DNA of 64,000 nt from Anaerolineae bacterium (lineage in GTDB: Bacteria; Chloroflexota; Anaerolineae; Aggregatilineales; Phototrophicaceae). Location: positions 124,001 through 188,000 of the forward strand of contig JANWYT010000002.1 of NCBI GenBank assembly GCA_025055175.1. Reading direction: 5' to 3'. This document shows positions 53,429-62,010 of the stretch, piece after piece. Every line of letters begins with the position of its first letter. The first letter of the stretch is position 1. The notes under the pieces were generated by a model. That model was not told the origin of the DNA and made no database searches. It saw only the letters and a list, made by a program, of their open reading frames with translations. The translations under genes were made by a program, and so were the position numbers.

Positions 53429-54301
53429 ATGGACGAGACTGTTCTGATCGGCGTCATCGGCGGCTCTGGTCTGTATCACATGGCCGAGTTGCAAGACGCG
53501 GAGCGTCGCACTATCGACACGCCTTTTGGTGCACCCAGCGGCGCGGTAGTGGTGGGGACGCTGCGCGGCAAGCGCGTAGCCTTCTTGCCACGTCATGGTG
53601 AGGGCCACGTCTACCCACCTGCGCGCATTCCCCAGCGTGCCAATATTTATGCACTGAAGTCGTTGGGGGTGCGTTTCATCATCGGCGTGAACGCCTGTGG
53701 CTCTCTGCGCGAAGATTATGCCCCTGGGCATATCGTCGTCCCCGATCAGCTCTTCGACTACAACATTGGTCGTCGGGATCGCTCTTTCTTCGAGGACGAC
53801 CTGGTGGCTCATGTCTCGGTGGCCGATCCTTACGACGCGGCGCTGCGCACGGTGCTGGTGCAGGCGGCGCGCGATGTTGGGGCGACAGTGCATGACGGCG
53901 GCACGTTCATCATTGAAGATGGGCCGCGCTTCGCTACGCGGGCCGAGAGCCGCATCTTCAAATCCTGGGGCTGCGACATCATCGGTATGACGACGGCGCC
54001 GGAGGCTTTCTTGGCGCGTGAAGCAGAGATTGCTTATGCGACAATGGCCCATATTACCGATTATGACGCCTGGCGTGACCACGAAGAAGGCGTCACAGTA
54101 GAGATGGTGATCCAGACCTTCCGCGAGAACGTACAGCGCGCCGAACAGGCTCTGGCCCGCGCTGTGGAGTTGCTTGATCCCACGCAGACAACGCCATCTC
54201 ATGCAGCCCTGGAGGGCGCTATCATGACTTCTCGCGATAAGCTGAGCGCAGCGACGCTAGAGCGCCTGCGCCCAATCGTGGCGCGTGCATTGCGTCTGTG
54301 A
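53429..54301 (+). CDS. mtnP: S-methyl-5'-thioadenosine phosphorylase
   Basis: MtnP splits methylthioadenosine with phosphate to adenine and methylthioribose-1-phosphate in methionine salvage. The 290 residues show IGVIGGSGLYHM, FLPRHGEGHVYPPARIPQRA and GVNACGSLREDYAPGHIVVP. The substrate segment DGPRFATRAESRIFKSWG followed by GMTTAPEAFLAREAEI is specific for MTA phosphorylase over purine nucleoside phosphorylase. It starts behind GAGGAG, 19 bases after the SDR, and three bases before the RodA-like gene, so it probably rides on the envelope transcript. Confidence 0.94.
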   Translation: MDETVLIGVIGGSGLYHMAELQDAERRTIDTPFGAPSGAVVVGTLRGKRVAFLPRHGEGHVYPPARIPQRANIYALKSLGVRFIIGVNACGSLREDYAPGHIVVPDQLFDYNIGRRDRSFFEDDLVAHVSVADPYDAALRTVLVQAARDVGATVHDGGTFIIEDGPRFATRAESRIFKSWGCDIIGMTTAPEAFLAREAEIAYATMAHITDYDAWRDHEEGVTVEMVIQTFRENVQRAEQALARAVELLDPTQTTPSHAALEGAIMTSRDKLSAATLERLRPIVARALRL

Positions 54302-54304
54302 GCG

Positions 54305-55564
54305 ATGGCGCGCCGCGCTGAAACCTTGCTGTTGGCCCTGAGCGGGGCCTTCGTCGCAGTCAACAGCCTAGCGCTGGCCCTGCTGCGCGGCTTCAGCCTG
54401 GACGGACTGTTTGTGGCGCTGGCCTGGTTTTTGGCGGCGGGTCTGGGGCGAGCCTGGCTAGATCGACTGCTACCCGAACGCGACCCGCTGCTCTTCCCTC
54501 TCACGTTGTTCATGACCGCTCTTGGCCTGCTGATGATCGCTCGGCTAGCGCCTACCTTCGCGTCGCGCCAGGCTTTGTGGCTGATCGTATCTTGTGTAGC
54601 CCTGCTGACGACCGCTAGCGTGCCTCAATTGCTGCGCCGCCTGGCGCGTTACCGCTACCTGTTGCTCATCTTCGGCTTGGCTTTGCTGATAGCGACCATC
54701 CTCATGGGCCGCAATCCGTCTGGCCTGAGCGGCGCGCCAGAGCTGTGGCTTGGCATTGGCGGCCTGTTTTTCCAACCCTCGGAAGCGCTCAAGATCATTC
54801 TGGTGGCTTTCCTGGCCAGCTATCTGGCAGAGCAGGCCCAAGTCTCCGCCTTCAATCATTCAATGAAGACGGAGCGACTGTGGCTCAACCCACGCTTGGC
54901 TGGGCCTTTGGCCCTCATGTGGAGCTTGTCCACCTTAGTGCTGGTGTGGCAGCGCGATTTGGGGACGGCCAGTTTGTTCTTCCTGGTCTTCATGGTTTTG
55001 CTCTACGTAGCCAGTGGACGCTCGGCGGTGGTGCTGATGGGCTTGCTGCTGACGGTGTTGGCGATGGTCATCGCCTATCAGTTGTTCGACGTGGTGCGCC
55101 TGCGCGTAGACATCTGGATGAGTCCCTGGGAAGAAGCCAGCGGCAGGGCCTATCAGATCGTCCAGAGTCTGATGGCCTTCGCGGCAGGCAGCGTCGGCGG
55201 CCAGGGAGTCGGTCAAGGCTTACCGAACGCCATCCCTGTCGTTCATTCTGATTTTGTCTTTGCGGCGGTGGCGGAAGAGTGGGGCTTGCTGGGCGTTGTG
55301 GCCTTGATTGGAGCGCTGCTAGCCTGGGTGCTGCGCGGGCTGAAGATTGCGCTGCGTCACCATGAACGACCCTACTACGCCTTGCTAGCTGTTGGCCTCA
55401 CCAGCTTGGTCGCGCTGCAAAGCCTGCTCATTATGGGCGGTGTGCTGAAGATTCTGCCTCTCACGGGCGTCACTCTGCCCTTTGTGAGCTATGGTGGTAG
55501 CTCGCTGCTCGTGTCTTTCGTCATCGTGGGCATGCTGCTGCGCTTGTCCATTGAGGAGCGCTGA
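54305..55564 (+). CDS. RodA/FtsW/SpoVE (SEDS) family glycan polymerase
   Basis: SEDS proteins polymerise lipid II into glycan strands. This 419-residue protein has about ten helices. FFQPSEALKIILVAFLASYL, LVWQRDLGTASLFFLVFMVL with the catalytic Asp, HSDFVFAAVAEEWGLLGVVA and LPLTGVTLPFVSYGGSSLLV are the family's hallmark segments, and they look complete. It has an extra helix region at the N terminus, as in mycobacterial RodA. The partner transpeptidase gene follows after three bases but has lost its catalytic residues. Whether this is the elongation or division protein cannot be told. Confidence 0.92.
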   Translation: MARRAETLLLALSGAFVAVNSLALALLRGFSLDGLFVALAWFLAAGLGRAWLDRLLPERDPLLFPLTLFMTALGLLMIARLAPTFASRQALWLIVSCVALLTTASVPQLLRRLARYRYLLLIFGLALLIATILMGRNPSGLSGAPELWLGIGGLFFQPSEALKIILVAFLASYLAEQAQVSAFNHSMKTERLWLNPRLAGPLALMWSLSTLVLVWQRDLGTASLFFLVFMVLLYVASGRSAVVLMGLLLTVLAMVIAYQLFDVVRLRVDIWMSPWEEASGRAYQIVQSLMAFAAGSVGGQGVGQGLPNAIPVVHSDFVFAAVAEEWGLLGVVALIGALLAWVLRGLKIALRHHERPYYALLAVGLTSLVALQSLLIMGGVLKILPLTGVTLPFVSYGGSSLLVSFVIVGMLLRLSIEER

Positions 55565-55567
55565 GTA

Positions 55568-56947
55568 GTGCCGATGATTCGAGAGATTCAGCGCCTGGCA
55601 CTGGCCTTTGTGCTGGGGTTTGTCACGATGGGCTTGGTGGCTGCTTATTGGGCTGTCGTTGAACGCGACTCCGTCCTGAGCCGCGACGATAACCCGCGTC
55701 GTGTGCAGGCCGAAGCCCGTCTTTTGCGCGGAGCTCTCTATGATCGTCATGAACGCCTGCTCGTCTCCAGTACTACGCAAGCCAACGGGCGAGCGCTGCG
55801 TCGTACTTGGCATGAGGCCTTCTATGGCACGCTAGGCTATGCTAGCCTGCGCTACGGAGTAGGTGGCCTGGAAGCGGTCTATGATCCGCTGCTGCGTGGC
55901 CAAGCCCTGGCAGAGACTCTGGCAGGGCGCTTGGAGCGTGATCTACTCCACCGCCCTCAGCGTGGCTTTGATCTGCGCCTCAGCCTCGATCTGGGCTTAC
56001 AAGAGCGCTTAGCGACTCTGATGGAGGGCAAACGCGGGGCGGTTGTCGCGCTCAATGCCCAGACCGGGGAAATGCTGGCTCTGCTCAGCCGACCCAGCTA
56101 CAACCCCAACACGCTGGACGCTGACTGGGAGGCGTTGACGGTGGACACTGATAATCCCTTCTTCAACCGCGTCTTGCAAGGACGCTATCAGCCTGGTGGT
56201 GCGCTGCAAACCGTCCATATGCTCACAGCGCTGCTGCGAGCGGATGATCTAGCCCAGGTGTACGAAGGTGCGGCACAGCCTGTTACGCTGGATGACCTAC
56301 GTCTGAGCTGTGCGTTGCCCGCTGAACGCGAAGCCTTGACCCTGGCGGAAGCCTATCGATTGGGCTGCCCAGCGGCGTTCTTGCAGTGGTCGCAGTTTCA
56401 GCCTGAACAAAGCCTGTCGCAAGCTCTGCAAGCCTTTGGTCTGCTGAGTGTGCCGTCTATCGACGGCATGAATGCTGCCTCTGGGCCGGTGAGTGAAGCT
56501 AGTGTTCTTTTGGGGTCGTCGAAATCAGCAGAAATTCTGGGGCAAGGACGGCAGACCATCAGTCCACTGGCGCTGGCGCGTCTGCTGATGGCCGCGCGCA
56601 ATGAAGGCAGCGCTCCGCCCATCCGTTTGCTGCTAGCCATTCGCCCCCCCGATGGTGAATGGCAGCTCGTCGAACAGCTGCAAGCGCCGCAGGGCTTCAT
56701 CACGCGCCAAGCAGCGGAGGGCCTGAGCGCTCTGCTGCGCGACAACTTGGCTTCTGCAGGACGCGCCTATTGGGGCGGACATGTGGCGCTGGCCAACAGC
56801 GGCCAGCAGGCTCTCGGCTGGTTTGTTGGCTTCGTCGACAGAGCTGATTGGCGCGTAGTGCTGGTCGCAGTCCTAGAGGAGCAGGCAGATGGCCTGCGCG
56901 TGTTGGCCTTCGGCCTGGACGCCCTGCGCGCCATCGATCAACCCTGA
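55568..56947 (+). CDS. Class B penicillin-binding protein homologue without catalytic residues
   Basis: This 459-residue protein has one N-terminal helix (about 8-31) and the overall layout of mycobacterial PbpA. AEARLLRGALYDRHERLLVSS, YGVGGLEAVYDPLLRG, LDLGLQERLATLMEGKRGAV and PSYNPNTLD align well up to the active site. There, PG-S-x-x-K is PGGALQ (209-214), S-x-N is GCP (266-268) and K-T-G is NSG (410-412). All three motifs are lost while the fold-defining segments (GQGRQTISPLALARLL, GWFVGFVDRADWRVVLVAV) remain. It cannot be a normal transpeptidase and is probably a scaffold or activator for the SEDS protein. Start is GTG 55568 or ATG 55574. The stop overlaps the convergent gene by ten bases. 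Confidence 0.87.
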   Translation: MPMIREIQRLALAFVLGFVTMGLVAAYWAVVERDSVLSRDDNPRRVQAEARLLRGALYDRHERLLVSSTTQANGRALRRTWHEAFYGTLGYASLRYGVGGLEAVYDPLLRGQALAETLAGRLERDLLHRPQRGFDLRLSLDLGLQERLATLMEGKRGAVVALNAQTGEMLALLSRPSYNPNTLDADWEALTVDTDNPFFNRVLQGRYQPGGALQTVHMLTALLRADDLAQVYEGAAQPVTLDDLRLSCALPAEREALTLAEAYRLGCPAAFLQWSQFQPEQSLSQALQAFGLLSVPSIDGMNAASGPVSEASVLLGSSKSAEILGQGRQTISPLALARLLMAARNEGSAPPIRLLLAIRPPDGEWQLVEQLQAPQGFITRQAAEGLSALLRDNLASAGRAYWGGHVALANSGQQALGWFVGFVDRADWRVVLVAVLEEQADGLRVLAFGLDALRAIDQP

Positions 56948-58041
56948 GGAGCAACCCGCGTTGCGCGCAGGTTCTCCGTTTGAGCTTCTGCCAGAATGTG
57001 AGCAACTTCCTGACGGCTGAGCAGGCGATGGCGAAAGGTGAGGGCAACAGCTAAGCCCACCAGCACACGATACCACTTGTGGAAGAAGCCTTGCAGCAGC
57101 GCCAGCGCCGCTGCCAGACCCAGCGTCATCATCGGGTGATCTGGGGCGATCATGGCCATCAGCAGTAGGGTGTTGCTGGTCTCTGTGACGCCTGCGCCGT
57201 TAGGGACGAGGCTGATTGCGCCTACGGCGGCAGACACGCCGGTGATGAAGGTCGCTTGCAGCAGCAGCGTCAAGCTTGGATCGAAGCCGAAGCCCAAGAA
57301 GATGGCGTAGAAGCACAGCGCGCTGGATAGGTATACTCCCAAGCCAATCAGCAGGGTAGGCAGTAGATGGCGGGGATGGAAGATTTCGCGACTGCTTTCG
57401 TAAAGCGTGGCCAGCGGATCGTGAAGACGCTTGATGAGCGGCAAACGGACGATGATGGCCAGGGCAAGCAGGGCCAGTGGTCGGATTTGCACGACGACTA
57501 GGCCCAGACCGATGAGTGCCGCTGCACTGTACACGATACCCTGGGTAATGGCCAGATAATCCACTCCTTGGTATGTGCCTAATTGCAGCGATTCTCCCCC
57601 TAGCCACAACATAACCACCATCAAAATCAGCACGGCTAAGCCATCGATGATGCGCTCAGCGAAGACAACAGGCATGCTGCGAGCGATGGGCGTGTCCGTC
57701 TTGGCCTTGAGCAGGACGCTCTTGAGGACTTCGGCCAGCTTGGCTGGGCTGATGACCATCGTGAAGCACGAGGCGTAGATGACAAAGCTGTCTAGTATGC
57801 TGATCTTGTGGCGCGCGCCTAACACTCCCAAGTAGTACTGCCAGCCCAAGAAGCGCAGAGCAATCAACAGGCTTTGTAGGCCGATGAGTAGGGGCAGGAA
57901 GTGCCAATTGAAGCTAGCTAGGGCCGCGCCTATGCCGTCTGTTCCCATTTGTGACTGACTGTCGGCGACGATCAGGAAGGCAATGTACAACCCGACGATG
58001 ACAATGACTCCAATAATGAGCCGACGCTGCAAACGCTGCAT
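56938..58041 (-). CDS. Lysylphosphatidylglycerol-synthase TM region/UPF0104 flippase-like protein
   Basis: This 367-residue membrane protein has about eight to nine helices. FVIYASCFTMVISPAKLAEV near the first third and VGAISLVPNGAGVTETSNTL near the end are the conserved loops of the UPF0104/AglD group, which overlaps the flippase domain of MprF. Related proteins are thought to flip lipid-linked sugars or aminoacyl lipids. No MprF catalytic domain is present. I chose ATG 58041 with GGAG before it; ATG 58059 is possible. It lies among envelope genes but on the opposite strand. Confidence 0.85.
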   Translation of the reverse strand: MQRLQRRLIIGVIVIVGLYIAFLIVADSQSQMGTDGIGAALASFNWHFLPLLIGLQSLLIALRFLGWQYYLGVLGARHKISILDSFVIYASCFTMVISPAKLAEVLKSVLLKAKTDTPIARSMPVVFAERIIDGLAVLILMVVMLWLGGESLQLGTYQGVDYLAITQGIVYSAAALIGLGLVVVQIRPLALLALAIIVRLPLIKRLHDPLATLYESSREIFHPRHLLPTLLIGLGVYLSSALCFYAIFLGFGFDPSLTLLLQATFITGVSAAVGAISLVPNGAGVTETSNTLLLMAMIAPDHPMMTLGLAAALALLQGFFHKWYRVLVGLAVALTFRHRLLSRQEVAHILAEAQTENLRATRVAPQG

Positions 58042-58193
58042 GACAATCTCCACAAGCATGAGGACGGCGGCATTGTAGCATTGATGAGAGCCTGAGCCTA
58101 GCGACAACTCGGCTTGCACAATGAACGCTGCTCGGACGGTTCAAAGCCTGTATAATATGCCGTCTATATGTCCATACAGATTTGAGCGAAGCT

Positions 58194-59666
58194 ATGCCTC
58201 TCAACTCTTCGGATACTCAACCCAGCTTGCGCCGCGTCCAGTTTCCCCCTGACGATGACAGGCCGCCGCGACTGCTGTTTTGGGGCGTCATCCTCACGAG
58301 CCTAGCGCTGCTACTGGGCATGGTGGGTGGTGTGCTGGTCTTCCGCGATGTGCTGCGGCCTAGCCAGCAGCAGCGCGTCTTGGAAGTCGTTCCATTCATG
58401 CGCGCCTTCTTGCCACCAACGCCGATGGGTGGTCTGCTGCCCACCGTTGATCCTGCGCTGGCCAACAACGATGCCGCTCGCAACCTGCTCACTATGCCTC
58501 TGGCTCTCAACTCGCCCACTCCGAATCCGACAGCACCACTTGCGACGCCGACAACAGTTCCCAGCCCTACAGAAGCAGCATCTTCGCTGGTCATGCCCAC
58601 ACAAGCTGAGCCGCCTCTCGTCAACTCCACTCCAGAAGCTCTTCCGACGATCGGCAGCACAGCTACGCCTTTGCCTAGCCCTACGCCAACGCCAACTGAG
58701 CAGAGCAACTCGGACGCGCCAATTCCCCCAGCGGCACGAATCTTCGGCCTCGTCCACCACAAGCAAACTTGGAATAATTGCGGCCCGGCGACGATCACAA
58801 CTGCACTCTCTTTCTACGGCTGGCGGCAGGATCAGAAATATGCTGAAGAGCGCCTGAAGCCTAACCGCGAGGACAAAAACGTCAGCCCTGATGAGCTGGT
58901 GCGTTTTGTCAATGAGCAGACTGGCGTGCGCGCCCTCATGCGCGTTGGTGGTTCGCTGGAGACTCTGAAGCGCCTGCTGGCTAACAACCTGCCAGTGGTC
59001 ATTGAGCGCGGCATTATGTTCGAAGCTAACGAATGGCTGGGGCATTATCAGGCGCTAGTGGCCTATGATGATGGGCCGAGCGTCTTCTATGCGTATGATA
59101 GCTTCATGGGGACAGGAGCGAACGGCGAGGGGGTGACTGCTCCCTATCAGAAGTTAGATGAGGATTGGCGGCACTTCAACCGTACCTTCATCGTCATCTA
59201 TGCGCCGCAGCAGGAGGGCTTGGTGCGAGAACTCCTCGGCCCGCTGTGGGACGAGCAAGTAGCAGCGGAGACAGCCCTGCAAACAGCCCTAGACGAAGCG
59301 CGCTTTAACCCTCAGGATGGCCACGCCTGGTTCAACATCGGCTCTTCTCTGGTGTTGCTGGGGCGATACCAAGAAGCCGCCAATGCTTTCGATCAGGCGC
59401 GGCGCTACAGCCTGCCCTGGCGTATGTTATGGTATCAATTTGGGCCTTTCGTCGCCTACTATGAGTCAGGGCGCTACAACGACGTGTTGAGCTTAGCGCA
59501 GATTAACCTCAACAACGCCCAGGAGCTTGAGGAGACTTACTACTGGCGTGGGCGCGTGTACGCGGCTCAAGGACGGCGCGAAGCGGCAGCGGCGGAGTAT
59601 CGGCGCGCGCTGGCTTATAACCCCAACTTTCAGCTGGCTCGCGTCGCTCTGTCGCAGTTGGGATAG
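58194..59666 (+). CDS. Membrane-anchored C39-like peptidase with TPR tail
   Basis: This 490-residue protein has a helix at about residues 25-48, a Pro/Thr/Ser linker (about 75-175) and a C39_2-type cysteine protease domain. The active residues look intact: QTWNNCGPATI with Cys196, GHYQALVAYDD with the His and YAYDSFMG with the Asp. From about residue 360 on, TPR repeats follow (GHAWFNIGSSLVLLGRYQEA, TYYWRGRVYAAQGRREAAAA). It would act outside the membrane on peptides or protein substrates held by the TPRs. TATAAT at 58151-58156 is a possible -10 box. MurJ starts five bases after its stop. ATG 58194 is preferred over in-frame TTG 58182. Confidence 0.87.
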   Translation: MPLNSSDTQPSLRRVQFPPDDDRPPRLLFWGVILTSLALLLGMVGGVLVFRDVLRPSQQQRVLEVVPFMRAFLPPTPMGGLLPTVDPALANNDAARNLLTMPLALNSPTPNPTAPLATPTTVPSPTEAASSLVMPTQAEPPLVNSTPEALPTIGSTATPLPSPTPTPTEQSNSDAPIPPAARIFGLVHHKQTWNNCGPATITTALSFYGWRQDQKYAEERLKPNREDKNVSPDELVRFVNEQTGVRALMRVGGSLETLKRLLANNLPVVIERGIMFEANEWLGHYQALVAYDDGPSVFYAYDSFMGTGANGEGVTAPYQKLDEDWRHFNRTFIVIYAPQQEGLVRELLGPLWDEQVAAETALQTALDEARFNPQDGHAWFNIGSSLVLLGRYQEAANAFDQARRYSLPWRMLWYQFGPFVAYYESGRYNDVLSLAQINLNNAQELEETYYWRGRVYAAQGRREAAAAEYRRALAYNPNFQLARVALSQLG

Positions 59667-59671
59667 TCAAA

Positions 59672-61324
59672 ATGAACGACTTGCAGCGCACGCGCCATAT
59701 CGCCTTCTCAACGGCTATGCTGATAGTCATCTTTGCCACGACGAAGGCCATCAGCTTGGCCCAAACCTTCATCATTGCCAACGTCTTCGGGATCAGCGCT
59801 GACCTAGACGCCTACGTCAGCGCCAATCGCATTCCAGAACTGATCGTCGTGCTGGTGAGTGGTGGCGCGCTGACTCACGCCTTCATCCCCATCTTCAGTG
59901 GGTTCTTGGCCCGTGAGGATCGTCAAGGGGCGTGGCGACTAGCGAGCCACGTTGCCAACACCGTCCTGCTGGCGGCTTCTGTCCTCAGCGCGCTGGTCTT
60001 TGTGGCCGCGCCGCTGTTGGTGGATCAGGTCATCGCGCCTGGTTTTGACGCAGCGACGCGCGCGCAGACAGCGAGCCTCATGCGCATCCTGCTGCTAGGG
60101 ACGTTGGTCTTCGCCCTCAGCGGCCTAGCCAGTGGCATCCTTCAGAGCCACAACCATTTCTTGCTGCCTGCCCTGGCGCCCATCATGTACGATATTGGCA
60201 TTTTGTTCGGCATTGTAGCCTTGCTGCCGCGCTTGGGCCTGGAGGGCGTAGCTATTGGTACGGTGCTGGGCGCGCTGGGCCATTTACTCATCCAAGTGCC
60301 TGGGCTGATGCATTACGGCGCGCGCTGGCGCGCTGAACTGGGCTGGAACGATCCGACGCTGTGGCACGTCGTCCGCCTGATGATCCCGCGCATTGTGGGG
60401 CTGGGCGTGTTCCAATTTAACTTCCTCGTCATGACCAACGTCGCTTCGCGCCTGGGGACGGGTTCAGTCTCTGCGCTGGATTGGGGCTGGCGGCTCATGC
60501 AGATTCCGCAGACGCTCATCGGCACAGCGATGGGGATCGTCATCTTCCCGACGCTGGCTGCCCTGAGCGAGTTGGGCGACAGCGCGGGCAAGCGCTCGGC
60601 CATGAGCGGGGCGCTGCGCTTCATCATGATTGCCAGCATACCCTCAGCGGTGGGCTTGATCCTCATCGGTATGCCGCTCATCAGCTTGCTGGAGCGCGGC
60701 GCGTTCGATGCCAGCGCGTCTGTGTTGGTTTACAGCACGCTACGCGCCTTCACTTTAGGTCTCATCACCCACTCCATGCTAGAGATTGTGGCGCGCGCCT
60801 TCTATGCTGACAAAGACACGCTCACGCCGCTATGGGCCGCCCTGATTGGCGCTGCAATCAACTTTGTGCTGGTCTTCATCCTGAGCGGGGTGAGCGCCGT
60901 AGAGGCCTACACCCTGTACAACACCATTGCACGTCAATTCCCCAACTTGGGCTATGCGCCCATCAGCGGCGACGTTAGTGGCCTAGCTTTAGCCAATTCG
61001 CTGGGCGTCTTGGTGGAAGTGGGCGTGCTGCTGCTCATCCTGCGAGTGCGCTGGCAGGGCATAGATGAACAAACTCTCGTCAGCACCACCCTCAAGACCC
61101 TGGCGGCAAGCCTGGTCATGGGCTTGGCGGTGTGGGGCGCGGGCCTGCTCTGGGAGAGTCTGGGGCTGGCAGGACGTGGGTTGCTGTTCACAGTAGGTCA
61201 GATTGGCGCACAGGTGGTGGTTGGCGGCCTGGTTTTCCTGCTTGCCGCTTGGGCGCTCGGACTGCACGAAGTGAACGCTATGCTGCGCCTACTGCTGCGT
61301 CGTCCGCGCTTGGCTCAAGCCTGA
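59672..61324 (+). CDS. murJ: Lipid II flippase MurJ/MviN
   Basis: MurJ moves lipid II across the membrane for wall synthesis. The 550 residues have about fourteen helices. The family pattern includes FGISADLDAYVSANRIPELI, SGGALTHAFIPIFSGFLARE, LMRILLLGTLVFALSGLASG, LPALAPIMYDIGILFGIVAL, IPQTLIGTAMGIVIFPTLA and LIGMPLISLLERGAFDASA. Arg and Asp residues lining the transport path in these segments are present. The gene supports a peptidoglycan-based wall and links with the SEDS and FHA genes upstream. It follows the peptidase by five bases. Confidence 0.94.
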   Translation: MNDLQRTRHIAFSTAMLIVIFATTKAISLAQTFIIANVFGISADLDAYVSANRIPELIVVLVSGGALTHAFIPIFSGFLAREDRQGAWRLASHVANTVLLAASVLSALVFVAAPLLVDQVIAPGFDAATRAQTASLMRILLLGTLVFALSGLASGILQSHNHFLLPALAPIMYDIGILFGIVALLPRLGLEGVAIGTVLGALGHLLIQVPGLMHYGARWRAELGWNDPTLWHVVRLMIPRIVGLGVFQFNFLVMTNVASRLGTGSVSALDWGWRLMQIPQTLIGTAMGIVIFPTLAALSELGDSAGKRSAMSGALRFIMIASIPSAVGLILIGMPLISLLERGAFDASASVLVYSTLRAFTLGLITHSMLEIVARAFYADKDTLTPLWAALIGAAINFVLVFILSGVSAVEAYTLYNTIARQFPNLGYAPISGDVSGLALANSLGVLVEVGVLLLILRVRWQGIDEQTLVSTTLKTLAASLVMGLAVWGAGLLWESLGLAGRGLLFTVGQIGAQVVVGGLVFLLAAWALGLHEVNAMLRLLLRRPRLAQA

Positions 61325-61347
61325 TTTCATCCCACGGAGTGACTCTC

Positions 61348-62010
61348 ATGAGCCTGGAAATCCTGAGGTTAGAGCTGGGCGTGGCACAAACGAACGCTTA
61401 CTTGGTGGCGGATACGATGACCAGGCGTGCCGTGCTGATCGATCCTGTAGACGATGCACCACGCCTAGTTCAAGCTGCCGAAACGCGCGGATGGACGATT
61501 GCCCTCATCCTAGCGACTCACGCGCACTTTGACCATGTGCTAGCCAGCCGCGATTTGAAGACCATGACCAGCGCGCCCTTCTATATTCATGCTGACTGCC
61601 TGCCCTGGCTAGAAGCGCTGCCTGTGCAGGGTATGCGCTTTGGCTTGGGAGCATTCCCTGAAGCTGCCGCGCCTGATCGCCTGCTGGGTAGCGAGCCAGA
61701 AGTCATTGAGCTGGATGGCATAAGCCTGGAGACGCTCTACACGCCTGGTCATGCGCCAGGCCATCTAGCCTTCTTCCTGCGCTCAGAGAATGTAGTCTTC
61801 AGCGGCGATGCGCTGTTCGCAGGTAGCATAGGCCGCACGGATTTGCCTGGCGGCGACTATCCGCTGCTCATGCGCTCCATCTTCGACAAACTGATCCCGT
61901 TGGGTGACGATGTGCGCGTGCTGAGTGGTCATGGCCCAGCGACGACAATAGGTCGTGAGCGCCGCATCAATCCCTTTTTGCTGAACTGGCGTGATGACGA
62001 GCCGAGCTGA
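61348..62010 (+). CDS. MBL-fold metallo-hydrolase (glyoxalase II-like)
   Basis: This 220-residue metallo-beta-lactamase-fold enzyme has the full metal set: THAHFDH (H-x-H-x-D-H), TPGHAPGHLAFFL, FSGDALFAGSIGRTDLPGG and LSGHGPATTIGRER. The pattern is that of glyoxalase II-like thioester hydrolases, without the longer C-terminal domain of true GloB. ATG 61348 follows CACGGAGTGACTCTC; an open frame further upstream overlaps murJ and is not used. The stop overlaps the next start as TGATG. Confidence 0.9.
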   Translation: MSLEILRLELGVAQTNAYLVADTMTRRAVLIDPVDDAPRLVQAAETRGWTIALILATHAHFDHVLASRDLKTMTSAPFYIHADCLPWLEALPVQGMRFGLGAFPEAAAPDRLLGSEPEVIELDGISLETLYTPGHAPGHLAFFLRSENVVFSGDALFAGSIGRTDLPGGDYPLLMRSIFDKLIPLGDDVRVLSGHGPATTIGRERRINPFLLNWRDDEPS

